This document shows positions 5,704 to 11,492 of a stretch of DNA of 11,492 nt, in pieces. The stretch comes from CAYTCZ01 sp964436315 (GTDB lineage Bacteria > Actinomycetota > Thermoleophilia > Gaiellales > Gaiellaceae), in NCBI GenBank assembly GCA_964436315.1, contig CAYTCZ010000121.1, positions 1-11,492 of the forward strand. Reading direction: 5' to 3'. The stretch's first letter is position 1; each line of letters begins with the position of its first letter. Made by a program: the position numbers and the translations under genes. A model generated the notes under the pieces. That model saw only the letters and a list, made by a program, of their open reading frames with translations. It was not told where the DNA came from and made no database searches.

Positions 5704-7853
5704 GACTCGGGGTCTCAGGCCTCGTCGGAATCGGGATAGGCCTCGTCGTGGGATCCGCGGTTGCGCTCGGCCTGCTCCTCACGAGCGATCACGTCGAGTT
5801 CGACGTCTCAGCCGCGCTCGCGTTCGTCGTCGCCTGGTCGTTCGCGTTCTCGGGAACGGTCGCCTGGTGGCGGCGCCCAGACAATCGCACCGGGCCGCTC
5901 ATGGTGGCGTTCGGCTTCAGCTTGCTGGCGACGGCTCTCGCGGCCTCGAATGCGTCGATTCCGTACACGACCGGGCTCACGATCGCGATCCTCCCATTTG
6001 CGATCTTCTTCCACCTCCTCCTTGTCTATCCGACCGGAAGGTTCGAGAACCGCCTGCATGCCGGTCTCGCGATCTGGGCATACGCCGTCGTCCTTCTACT
6101 GCATCTCGCGGAGCTTCTCTTCTTTGATCCGCTCGAGGACGACTGCACAGCGTGCCCGGAGAACGCGCTCCAGGTCGAGCAAGATTCGCGCGCGGTCGAC
6201 GCGATCATCAGTCTCGAGATCGCGATGGGGGTTGCTGCACTCCTCGCGCTTGCAGTGATCCTGGCTCGACGCTGGTATCGGGCGAGTGCCGCCTCACGCA
6301 GGATTCTGTGGCCGGTTCTTCTGACAGGTGGCGCGACCGTTGTCCTGCTTGCCGCATTGCTCGTCCTCGACCGCGTGAGCGAGAGCGCCGCCGAGATCTG
6401 CGAGCCCGCGATCTTTGTGGCGCTCACGCTCGTGGCCGCGGCGTTTCTCTGGGGCATCGTTCGAAGCCGTCTTGCACAGGCCGCGGTCGCAGATCTGCTT
6501 GTCGATCTGGGCACGGCTCCGCACACCGGCGGGCTTCGCGCGTCGCTCGTAAGGGCGCTCGGCGACCCGAGCCTCGCCATCGCGTACTGGCGAGCAGAGC
6601 CCGGCGGATTCGTGGATCTCAACGGGCGACCGGTCTCGCTCCCTGAAGAGGGGACGAACCGAGCGACTACTCCCGTCGAGCGAGACGGCACCCGAGTCGC
6701 CGCGCTCATCCATGACGCAACCCTGCTCGACGAACCGGAACTCCTCGGAGCCGTGAGCGCTGCCGCAAGCCTCGCACTCGTGAATGAACAGCTGCAGGCG
6801 GATCTCAGGGCTCGTATCGAGGAGTTGCGGACAAGCGAGCAACACGTCCGGGCGCTTCTCGATGCAATCCCAGATCTCATGTTTCGCTTTGACCAAGAGG
6901 GGACGTATCTCGACTACAAAGCAGAGGAACCGAGCGATCTCGCCGCGCCGCCGGACGAGCTCCTGGGCCAGACCTTGCACGACGTGCTTCCGGCGAGAAT
7001 CGCAGACGAGTTCACCGTCCGGCTGGCTCGAGTGCTCGACGCTGGTGAAATGGAGATCCTCGAGTATCGCCTCGATTTGAAGGAACAATCCAAGGACTTC
7101 GAAGCGCGCCTCGTGAGATCTGGGGACACCGAGGTATTGGCGATCGTTCGGGACATCACGGAACGGAAGCGCGCCGAGGCCGAGCTCCGGCGGCTCCACG
7201 AGGAACTCGAGTCGCACATACGCGAGGTCAAGGCGTCGCGCACCCGCATCGTTGAGGCCGGCGACAGCGAGCGACGACGACTCGAGAGAAACCTCCACGA
7301 CGGCGCGCAGCAGCGTCTGGTCGCACTCTCACTCGCCCTCAGAATGGCCCAGAAATCGATTCGCTCAGATCCCAACACCGCTGAGAACCTGATCGCCGGA
7401 GCAACGAGCGAGCTCGGACACGCCATCGACGAGCTGCGAGAGCTTGCGCGCGGCATTCACCCGGCAGTGCTGGCTGACCGAGGACTCGTGCCCGCGCTCG
7501 AGAGTGTCACGACTCGCGCGCCTGTACCGGTCGATCTGATCTGTACAGATGACCACCGTCTGCCGAGCGCCGTCGAGGCAGCGGCTTTCTACATCGTCGC
7601 CGAGGCGATCACGAACGTGGCGAAGTACGCCGAGGCATCTGCGGTCTCTGTGAGCGTCAGCCGAGATAACGGCCTAGCGCGAGTCGAAGTCCGCGACGAT
7701 GGGATCGGGGGAGCTGATCCGGCTGCCGGCACGGGTCTCCGCGGCTTGGCCGACCGCGTCGAGGCGCTCGACGGCGCGTTCGAGGTCACCAGTCCACCTG
7801 GGGACGGCACCATCATTCGCGCCGAGATACCGATCCCTTTGAGTCCGCGTTAG
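5700..7853 (+). CDS. Membrane PAS histidine kinase, NarL/DesK (HisKA_3) type
   Basis: The product is 717 aa. The ATG overlaps the stop of the receiver gene (ATGA). Residues 1-255 contain about eight hydrophobic helices (around 5-28, 36-59, 66-87, 92-112, 119-142, 170-193, 202-225, 231-254), forming an integral-membrane sensor. A cytoplasmic linker of GAF-like appearance (255-375) leads to a PAS domain (about 381-485, ending Asp-Ile-Thr-Glu-Arg-Lys) and a coiled coil. The dimerisation domain carries the phospho-acceptor His533 in Leu-His-Asp-Gly-Ala-Gln-Gln-Arg, the HisKA_3 signature. The HATPase follows with an N box (Asn near 638), Asp-Asp-Gly-Ile-Gly (about 664-668) and Gly-Thr-Gly-Leu-Arg-Gly. 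It should autophosphorylate and pass phosphate to the downstream NarL-type regulator and possibly the upstream receiver. The signal is unknown. Confidence 0.93.
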   Translation: MRLGVSGLVGIGIGLVVGSAVALGLLLTSDHVEFDVSAALAFVVAWSFAFSGTVAWWRRPDNRTGPLMVAFGFSLLATALAASNASIPYTTGLTIAILPFAIFFHLLLVYPTGRFENRLHAGLAIWAYAVVLLLHLAELLFFDPLEDDCTACPENALQVEQDSRAVDAIISLEIAMGVAALLALAVILARRWYRASAASRRILWPVLLTGGATVVLLAALLVLDRVSESAAEICEPAIFVALTLVAAAFLWGIVRSRLAQAAVADLLVDLGTAPHTGGLRASLVRALGDPSLAIAYWRAEPGGFVDLNGRPVSLPEEGTNRATTPVERDGTRVAALIHDATLLDEPELLGAVSAAASLALVNEQLQADLRARIEELRTSEQHVRALLDAIPDLMFRFDQEGTYLDYKAEEPSDLAAPPDELLGQTLHDVLPARIADEFTVRLARVLDAGEMEILEYRLDLKEQSKDFEARLVRSGDTEVLAIVRDITERKRAEAELRRLHEELESHIREVKASRTRIVEAGDSERRRLERNLHDGAQQRLVALSLALRMAQKSIRSDPNTAENLIAGATSELGHAIDELRELARGIHPAVLADRGLVPALESVTTRAPVPVDLICTDDHRLPSAVEAAAFYIVAEAITNVAKYAEASAVSVSVSRDNGLARVEVRDDGIGGADPAAGTGLRGLADRVEALDGAFEVTSPPGDGTIIRAEIPIPLSPR

Positions 7854-7862
7854 CCTGCCGGT

Positions 7863-8507
7863 ATGCGCGTTGTCCTCGCAGACGATTCCGTTTTGCTCCG
7901 GGAGGGCATCGCGCGACTGCTCGTCGACTCAGGCCACGACGTCGTGGGCCAGGCCGGCACTGCGGATGAGCTGCTCCTCAAGGTGCGGAGCTACTCGCCG
8001 AATGTCGCGGTGGTCGACATCCGTATGCCCCCGACACACACGGACGAAGGCCTCCGGGCAGCGCAGGAGATCCGGACTCAGCATCCCGAGGTTGGCGTCC
8101 TCGTCCTGTCGCAGTACGTGGAGACGACGTACGCGATGGAACTTCTCTCCGAAAGCGCAGAGGGCGTCGGATATCTCTTGAAGGACCGGGTCTCCGACAT
8201 CGACGAGTTCGTCGCCGCAGTCCGCCGCGTGGGGGAGGGCGGTTCCGCTCTCGATCCCGCGATCGTCTCTCAGTTAGTCGGCCGACGACGTGGAGACGAC
8301 CCGCTCGAAAGCTTGACCGCTCGAGAACGCGAAGTCCTCGAACTCATGGCGGAGGGCCGGTCGAACCGTGGCATCGCCGAGCGTCTCGTGGTGACCGAGC
8401 GAGCCGTGGAGAAGCACGTCACGAGCATCTTCGGAAAGCTTCGGCTTCCGCCGGCACCGGCAGATCATCGCCGCGTTCTGGCCGTTTTGACCTATCTCCG
8501 TTCGTAA
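7863..8507 (+). CDS. NarL/LuxR-family response regulator
   Basis: The product is 214 aa. The N-terminal receiver has the acidic pair Asp7/Asp8, phospho-acceptor Asp52 and Lys107 in Tyr-Leu-Leu-Lys-Asp. The C-terminal LuxR-type helix-turn-helix (about 148-200) begins Leu-Thr-Ala-Arg-Glu-Arg-Glu-Val-Leu and contains the recognition-helix segment Thr-Glu-Arg-Ala-Val-Glu-Lys-His-Val. It is the DNA-binding output of the kinase encoded nine bases upstream. No clear Shine-Dalgarno sequence precedes the ATG; TAGCCT, which overlaps the kinase stop codon and ends six bases before the ATG, could serve as a -10 for a leaderless internal transcript. Regulators of this family usually bind paired 7-bp half-sites, which makes the 16-bp palindromes further along the window candidate targets (inference only). 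Confidence 0.94.
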   Translation: MRVVLADDSVLLREGIARLLVDSGHDVVGQAGTADELLLKVRSYSPNVAVVDIRMPPTHTDEGLRAAQEIRTQHPEVGVLVLSQYVETTYAMELLSESAEGVGYLLKDRVSDIDEFVAAVRRVGEGGSALDPAIVSQLVGRRRGDDPLESLTAREREVLELMAEGRSNRGIAERLVVTERAVEKHVTSIFGKLRLPPAPADHRRVLAVLTYLRS

Positions 8508-8534
8508 AAAGCGCCAAGCGCTCTGCCTTGGCAC
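8506..8534 (-). terminator. Intrinsic terminator for the M15-peptidase gene
   Basis: On the minus strand GTGCCAAG and CTTGGCGC pair (eight pairs including one G-U) around an 8-base loop, followed directly by five T. It lies about 36 bases past the stop of the minus-strand gene and overlaps the last base or two of the convergent response-regulator stop codon. Confidence 0.75.
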
Positions 8535-8569
8535 GCTGAGCCTTTCGAGCCTGACGCGTCCGGCGGCTG

Positions 8570-9754
8570 CTACCAGCCGATATGCAGGTGGTCGCCGTGG
8601 TCAGAGAGCGGAAACGAGGGGCCGCCGAGCCCGAGTACGGAGATCAACTGTCGTGGCCGAATCTGCCCCGGGGCGAGCAGCGTGTTGTAGACGCCGCGCT
8701 CGGTGGTTCCACCCGGACGCGTGTCGCTGAGAATGCTGACTCCACCCAGCGAGCCGATGTCCACCGCGCGACCGTAGATGTGTGCCGAGATCACGCCGGG
8801 TCGTGCATACAGCCGGTGACCGCTGAGCAGGCTGGTGACGCTGACCTGTCCGTACGTGTCGGCAAGAAAGGCGATCATCGCCATCACCCGCACGTCGATG
8901 CGTCCGGCCGCGATGTCTGAGCGGCCTTCGGGCCTCAGGTCGACACGAGGATCTTCGAGTAGACGGGCCGTCAGGCGCTTGCGCGCCGTCTCGAGACCCC
9001 GAGTCAATGCCCTAAGGCCGACCACGCGGTGGTACCGCGCGAGAGCCATGACCTGATCTTGGTACAACTGGTCGCCGGAAAGCCGAGCGATCACCTGCGC
9101 GGCATCGTCTCGAGGCCCCAGCCGCGCGAGCTTGTTGGCGAGGCGACGGAGTTCGTCTGCCTTTGCGGATGCTTTGCTGGTCTTCCCGTTGACCCTCAAG
9201 ACCGCGAGTAGTAGCTCCCAGTCGACCCGTGCGCTCGTCGCCGCTTTTTGGAGCTCTTTCGCGAACCAGGGTCGGAGGTTCTCGGTGTAGACGGGTGATG
9301 GCACCGCGCGCCGCACCCAGTAGGTTGGCCACCGCGGACCAATAGGCTTCTGCTCTTCGGCTTCATTCTTTGGCTTCGGATCCGGTTCGTTCCCGTATTC
9401 CTGCTTCGCGGGAGAGAGGCCCGCCTCTTCCTTCGGTGAGTCCTGCGGATCTGGAGCTTGAGGAACTTCTTCTGCCTCGGCGATCGAGGCTTCCGTGCTG
9501 TCGGCCGGCGGGGAATCGGCTGGGGGCTCGGGATCGGCCGGTGGAGGCTCGGCGGGCTCAGCCGGTGGGGGCGGAGGTTCAGCCGGCGGTTGCTCGACGG
9601 GCGGAGGCTCGGTTGAGGCGGATCCGACGACCGCATTGCCACCGACGGCGGACAGAGCTGCACCGGCGAAGAACAGGATCACGAGAACGAGGACTCTCGC
9701 GAATCGAAGGAGTTTCTGGGGAGGGCTTCCCGGAGGGGATTTGCGCGCGAGCAT
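8570..9754 (-). CDS. Membrane-anchored proline-rich protein with C-terminal M15-type zinc peptidase domain
   Basis: The product is 394 aa. A basic N-terminus and one hydrophobic segment (about 18-40) act as an anchor or uncleaved signal. A Pro/Glu/Ala-rich stalk (about 47-140) could span the cell wall. A middle helical region (about 160-300) contains Val-Asp-Trp-Glu-Leu-Leu-Leu-Ala-Val-Leu-Arg, which recalls lytic-transglycosylase-like domains. The C-terminus has Ser-x-His325 followed by Asp332 (His-x6-Asp) and ends in Asp-His-Leu-His391-Ile-Gly-Trp, the zinc-ligand layout of M15 (VanY-like) D-Ala-D-Ala peptidases. It probably trims peptidoglycan or modifies the envelope outside the membrane. 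No strong Shine-Dalgarno sequence precedes the ATG. It is convergent with the response regulator and divergent from the RTX gene. A catalytically inactive wall-binding role cannot be excluded. Confidence 0.85.
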   Translation of the reverse strand: MLARKSPPGSPPQKLLRFARVLVLVILFFAGAALSAVGGNAVVGSASTEPPPVEQPPAEPPPPPAEPAEPPPADPEPPADSPPADSTEASIAEAEEVPQAPDPQDSPKEEAGLSPAKQEYGNEPDPKPKNEAEEQKPIGPRWPTYWVRRAVPSPVYTENLRPWFAKELQKAATSARVDWELLLAVLRVNGKTSKASAKADELRRLANKLARLGPRDDAAQVIARLSGDQLYQDQVMALARYHRVVGLRALTRGLETARKRLTARLLEDPRVDLRPEGRSDIAAGRIDVRVMAMIAFLADTYGQVSVTSLLSGHRLYARPGVISAHIYGRAVDIGSLGGVSILSDTRPGGTTERGVYNTLLAPGQIRPRQLISVLGLGGPSFPLSDHGDHLHIGW

Positions 9755-9853
9755 AATGCTTTATTCGGTTGGGACTGACGGATAGTCGAGAGTGATCTTT
9801 TCGATCCTCTCTGCATGATCGAACGGGAAACTTGAGCAAATTACAAGACTAAT

Positions 9854-9869
9854 TCACTCTTTCGAGTGA
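9854..9869. promoter_or_regulatory. 16-bp palindrome, related to the surface-gene operators
   Basis: TCACTC-TTTC-GAGTGA has the same 6-4-6 layout and ends as the TCCCTC-N4-GAGGGA sites, with one compensated change per arm. It starts 62 bp before the next site. It is not followed by a recognisable promoter on either strand. Confidence 0.45.
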
Positions 9870-9915
9870 CGACGTGTCCATTTCATGACGTGTAAACCAA
9901 ATAGCCAATCATCTC

Positions 9916-9959
9916 TCCCTCAAGTGAGGGATTTATCGATCCTTCTTTCGAGGTATGGC
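9916..9959 (+). promoter_or_regulatory. Candidate operator-promoter module of the RTX gene (copy A)
   Basis: The palindrome TCCCTCA-AG-TGAGGGA (9916-9931) is followed immediately by TTTATC (9932-9937), 16 bp, and TATGGC (9954-9959). These align position by position with the -35/-10 pairs of the two pilus-gene copies. The hexamers match a promoter only weakly. The predicted start of transcription is about 95 bases before the ATG. Confidence 0.45.
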
Positions 9960-10019
9960 CAAGAGCAAAGATGTGCTACTCCAAACGGCTCTCGAGCATC
10001 TTTTCCGAACCTCCTCCTA

Positions 10020-10036
10020 GGATCGTTAAACGATCC
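10020..10036. promoter_or_regulatory. 17-bp palindrome upstream of the RTX gene
   Basis: GGATCGTT-A-AACGATCC is a perfect inverted repeat ending 20 bases before the ATG. No T run follows, so it is more likely an operator or a leader hairpin than a terminator. Confidence 0.4.
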
Positions 10037-10056
10037 GAGACAGAAGGCGTGCTCTG

Positions 10057-10602
10057 ATGAGCCGCAAGACCAGAATCTCGCCATCAAGTTTCGGCAGGCT
10101 TCTGGCGATCGTCGCACCCGCGGTACTCGTCTTCCTGGTCGTCAGTGGTCTCGGTACCGCGGGTACGAGCCAGACGACGCAGAGGCCCGCATGCACGATC
10201 TACGGCACTCCCGGCGACGATCACATTCGGGGAACGAACGGCCCCGATGTCATCTGCGCGATGGCCGGTGACGACATCGTTTTCGGGCGTGGCGGTGACG
10301 ACATCATCCGCGGCGGAAGGGGTAACGACGGCCTCTATGGCTCCACGGGGAACGACACGGTCAAGGGCGGCCCGGGAAAGGACACCATCGGCGGCGGCGA
10401 CGGCAACGACCACCTCTTCGGAGGCGGTGGGGACGACACCCTCCAGGGCGATCGCGGTCGCGATCGACTCTACGGTGGTTACGGCCAGGACCATCTCCAC
10501 GTTCGCGATGTCGTGCGTGACCTTGCAAACGGCGGCCCGGGTTCCGACGCAGCTCGGACCGATCCGCTGGATCGTCTGATCGGCGTCGAAGTAGACCTCT
10601 AA
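10057..10602 (+). CDS. Exported RTX-type calcium-binding repeat protein
   Basis: The product is 181 aa. AGAAGG nine bases upstream supports this ATG. A basic N-terminus and hydrophobic stretch (about 14-34) form a Sec signal peptide, with possible cleavage after the Ala/Gly near 35-36. Residues 50-148 are eleven consecutive nonapeptides of the Gly-Gly-x-Gly-x-Asp-x-hydrophobic-x type, which in RTX proteins coil into a parallel beta-roll binding Ca2+ between turns. Two Cys (46 and 67) flank the first turn and could form a disulfide. The final 30 residues cap the roll. Unlike Gram-negative RTX toxins there is no toxin or adhesin domain, and export is by signal peptide. It is probably a secreted or wall-associated structural protein. 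Its promoter layout is shared with the pilin genes downstream. Confidence 0.88.
   Translation: MSRKTRISPSSFGRLLAIVAPAVLVFLVVSGLGTAGTSQTTQRPACTIYGTPGDDHIRGTNGPDVICAMAGDDIVFGRGGDDIIRGGRGNDGLYGSTGNDTVKGGPGKDTIGGGDGNDHLFGGGGDDTLQGDRGRDRLYGGYGQDHLHVRDVVRDLANGGPGSDAARTDPLDRLIGVEVDL
10204..10500 (+). repeat. Eleven 27-bp coding repeats (RTX nonapeptides)
   Basis: Eleven in-frame units of 27 bp encode the nonapeptides. The units are diverged at DNA level (GGC/GGT and GAC/AAC cores are shared), so this is an old array rather than a recent tandem expansion. The first three units deviate most from the consensus. Confidence 0.85.
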
Positions 10603-10624
10603 GCGCTCGGCCCCTCACCATGAG

Positions 10625-10668
10625 TCCCTCATTCGAGGGATTGCAAACTCCCTCGATCGGGGTACCCT
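10625..10668 (+). promoter_or_regulatory. Candidate operator-promoter module of the Flp pilin gene (copy B)
   Basis: TCCCTC-ATTC-GAGGGA (10625-10640) abuts TTGCAA (-35-like, 10641-10646), then 16 bp and TACCCT (TANNNT -10, 10663-10668). A third half-site TCCCTC (10649-10654) lies in the spacer, inverted relative to the preceding GAGGGA, so a regulator could contact both sides of the -35. The predicted leader is about 105 bases. Confidence 0.6.
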
Positions 10669-10676
10669 CAATGCAC
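10633..10676 (+). repeat. Duplicated promoter block, copy 1
   Basis: Bases 10633-10665 are identical over 33 bases to 11180-11212. After a 2-base difference, TCARTGCAC matches again (10668-10676 and 11215-11223). The offset is exactly 547 bp throughout. Homology continues weakly through the leader to the start codons. Confidence 0.9.
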
Positions 10677-10779
10677 GGGTGTTCTAGGCGAGAGCTACGA
10701 CGCCCAGCCATGAGTAAGCGGTGTTTTTCTGGCTTGGAGTGGCAGCTTGCGCCGGCCGGGCAGGGAGGGGGATGGTCCA

Positions 10780-11052
10780 GTGATCGTATCCGCATGTCGG
10801 GTCAGGGAGATAGGTCGTCAGCCCGACGAAGACGGGGTCCAAGGGCAGGCAACGCGGATGCGTGCGACGTCCGTGGCCGCCACACGCAGCGACATGGAGA
10901 ACTGGCAAGGGCTCCGACGACGGAATGAGGGCCAGACAATGACCGAGTACGTGGCCGTCCTCGGCGTCATCTCGATCGGCATCATTCTTGCGCTCACCGC
11001 CTTCGGGGGTGCGATCTCCGCTGCGCTTAGTCGAATCGCGAGCATGATCTGA
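10780..11052 (+). CDS. Flp-type (type IVb) pilin
   Basis: The product is 90 aa from GTG 10780. The C-terminal part is a classical Flp pilin: the prepilin cleavage site Gly51|Gln52 with Glu56-Tyr57 (Glu at +5, Tyr at +6), then a single hydrophobic helix (about 58-82) and a very short tail, giving a mature pilin of about 39 residues. It would be processed by a TadV/prepilin-peptidase and assembled by Tad machinery. I chose GTG 10780 because GGGAGGGGG lies about nine bases before it and the same CAGTGATCG start context recurs at the next gene. The resulting 51-residue leader is long, so ATG 10858 (25-aa leader) or ATG 10894 (13-aa leader) may be the true start. No Tad ATPase is in the window. 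Confidence 0.8.
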   Translation: MIVSACRVREIGRQPDEDGVQGQATRMRATSVAATRSDMENWQGLRRRNEGQTMTEYVAVLGVISIGIILALTAFGGAISAALSRIASMI

Positions 11053-11171
11053 GTCCGCTGCGGATCTGTTGATTCGGATTCGAGCTGCTCGCGGCGTCAT
11101 GCGGGGCGCTACGAGCTGACCGCAGCCGTCGGCGATGGCAGCACCTGCATAGGGCAGAAGAGCGCTCCGAG

Positions 11172-11215
11172 TTCCTCAATCGAGGGATTGCAAACTCCCT
11201 CGATCGGGGTACGGT
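11172..11215 (+). promoter_or_regulatory. Candidate operator-promoter module of the TadE/G-like gene (copy C)
   Basis: TTCCTC-AATC-GAGGGA (11172-11187, one arm mismatch) abuts TTGCAA (11188-11193), 16 bp and TACGGT (11210-11215). The extra half-site TCCCTC is at 11196-11201. Spacing is identical to copies A and B. Confidence 0.6.
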
Positions 11216-11223
11216 CAGTGCAC
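11180..11223 (+). repeat. Duplicated promoter block, copy 2
   Basis: This is the partner of 10633-10676 at a 547-bp offset, with 33 identical bases (11180-11212) plus a conserved 9-base block (11215-11223). Confidence 0.9.
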
Positions 11224-11325
11224 AGGTGGCGTAGTCCATGGGACTGTGGCACCGGCGTAAATACATGTGGGTTCTCTGGCTTGGAGTGGCGTCTCAGACT
11301 CCAGGCCGAGAAAGGGGATAAGCCA

Positions 11326-11492
11326 GTGATCGCATCTGCGAATCGCGGGAGCCAGCGCGCCCGCCTTTCAATCCTACGACGGCCGCGAGAGGACTCGGGC
11401 CAAGTCTTCGCCATCCTCGTTGTGGCCATCGTCGCCCTCCTGTCGATGACCGCGTTCGTCATCGACGTGGGTCATGCGTTCTACGCACAGCG
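11326..11492 (+). CDS. TadE/G-like pilus assembly protein, 3'-truncated by window end
   Basis: The 55 residues visible start at GTG 11326, with AAAGGGG eight bases upstream. A basic N-terminus reaches Asp-Ser-Gly25-Gln, followed by a hydrophobic helix (about 26-48) and Val-Ile-Asp-Val-Gly-His-Ala-Phe-Tyr-Ala-Gln-Arg. This is the usual opening of the putative Flp pilus-assembly TadE/G-like family (N-terminal Tad domain, often followed by an extracellular von Willebrand-like or unknown domain). Such minor pseudopilin-like proteins are membrane anchored and accompany Flp pilins. The first residues (Val-Ile-x-Ser-Ala) match those predicted for the upstream pilin, showing that the duplicated leader extends past the start codon. 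Confidence 0.85.
   Translation, partial: MIASANRGSQRARLSILRRPREDSGQVFAILVVAIVALLSMTAFVIDVGHAFYAQ

Larger units (their letters stand above)
9755..10056. promoter_or_regulatory. 302-bp divergent, AT-rich regulatory region
   Basis: No gene is supported here. The stretch from about 9755 to 9960 is clearly more AT-rich than its neighbours, as expected for promoters. It holds two related 16-bp palindromes (9854-9869 and 9916-9931), a repeated GACGTGT (9871-9877, 9887-9893), a promoter-like element for the RTX gene and a 17-bp palindrome (10020-10036). The minus-strand promoter of the peptidase gene must also lie here, but I could not place it. Confidence 0.6.
11053..11325 (+). other. Intergenic region before the TadE/G-like gene
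   Basis: No gene is supported here. The first 110 bases show no clear terminator. The rest is a second copy of the pilin promoter and leader, including TCTGGCTTGGAGTGGC at 11275-11290 (copy 1 at 10728-10743), about 35 bases before the start codon in both cases. Confidence 0.6.

Noticed and set aside
6294..7298. Long minus-strand frames opposite the histidine kinase (also 6026-6880)
   Set aside because: Antisense to a kinase with all conserved motifs. The products are low-complexity Arg/Ser-rich or unstructured, typical shadows.
9885..10271. Plus-strand frame crossing the RTX promoter region and 5' end
   Set aside because: It overlaps the palindromes and the RTX signal peptide in another frame, and its product has no features.
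10204..10500. Repeat array as a CRISPR
   Set aside because: The 27-bp units are contiguous, in frame and encode RTX nonapeptides; there are no spacers.
10625..10660. TCCCTC/GAGGGA hairpins as an intrinsic terminator after the RTX gene
   Set aside because: No T run follows, and the same arrangement recurs at fixed distance from promoter-like hexamers, so an operator is a better reading.
10758..10775. G-rich run before the pilin start as a second quadruplex
   Set aside because: Only three tracts of at least three G plus a GG. It is better explained as a strong ribosome binding site.
10669..10779. c-di-GMP-type riboswitch in the pilus-gene leaders
   Set aside because: The conserved GCAAAG/GGCAAACC-type core motifs of known c-di-GMP-I aptamers are not visible in either copy.

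Overview
The window looks like a stretch of a high-GC, Gram-positive-type actinobacterial chromosome. The evidence is strongly GC-biased third codon positions, a NarL-type kinase/regulator pair, Tad/Flp pilus components, and a Sec-exported calcium-binding repeat protein. The mixture fits Thermoleophilia-like actinobacteria, but that placement is inference. The sequence is a scaffold with two runs of N: 10 bases at 1176-1185 and 100 bases at 5251-5350. The flanks of the second run suggest the missing sequence is little or nothing.

Region 1 (1-2290, plus strand) is a tightly packed operon of six small, mostly unrecognised genes whose ends overlap or abut. Codon use is less GC-biased than in the rest of the window. 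The last clear gene carries a zinc-finger-like N-terminus and a short segment of the kind seen in phage small-terminase proteins, so I read this block as phage-derived or mobile DNA. Region 2 (2290-2791) has no convincing gene but is rich in structure: a four-tract C5/G5 quadruplex motif, a perfect 13-bp inverted repeat and a 7-2-7 palindrome. It looks like the border between the foreign block and the chromosome.

Region 3 (2792-5155) holds a divergent metabolic pair: an NAD(P)-dependent aldehyde dehydrogenase (minus) and a 3-hydroxyacyl-CoA dehydrogenase (plus). The latter has a -10 box placed for a leaderless transcript. Region 4 (5242-8507) is a three-gene signalling operon: a stand-alone receiver domain interrupted by the gap, a large membrane PAS histidine kinase and a NarL/LuxR response regulator. 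Region 5 (8570-9754, minus) encodes an anchored, proline-rich protein with a C-terminal M15-type zinc peptidase signature, followed by an intrinsic terminator.

Region 6 (9755-11492) is a cell-surface locus: an exported RTX-repeat protein, a Flp-type pilin and the start of a TadE/G-like protein that runs off the window. Each of the three is preceded by a promoter of the same layout: a 16-bp palindrome of the form TCCCTC-N4-GAGGGA directly followed by a -35-like hexamer, 16 bp, and a TANNNT-like -10. A fourth related palindrome lies in the divergent intergenic region. For the two pilus genes the leader is duplicated, including 33 identical bases at an exact 547-bp offset. This shared promoter module is the most interesting signal here and suggests a small co-regulated set of surface genes under a NarL-like or similar regulator.
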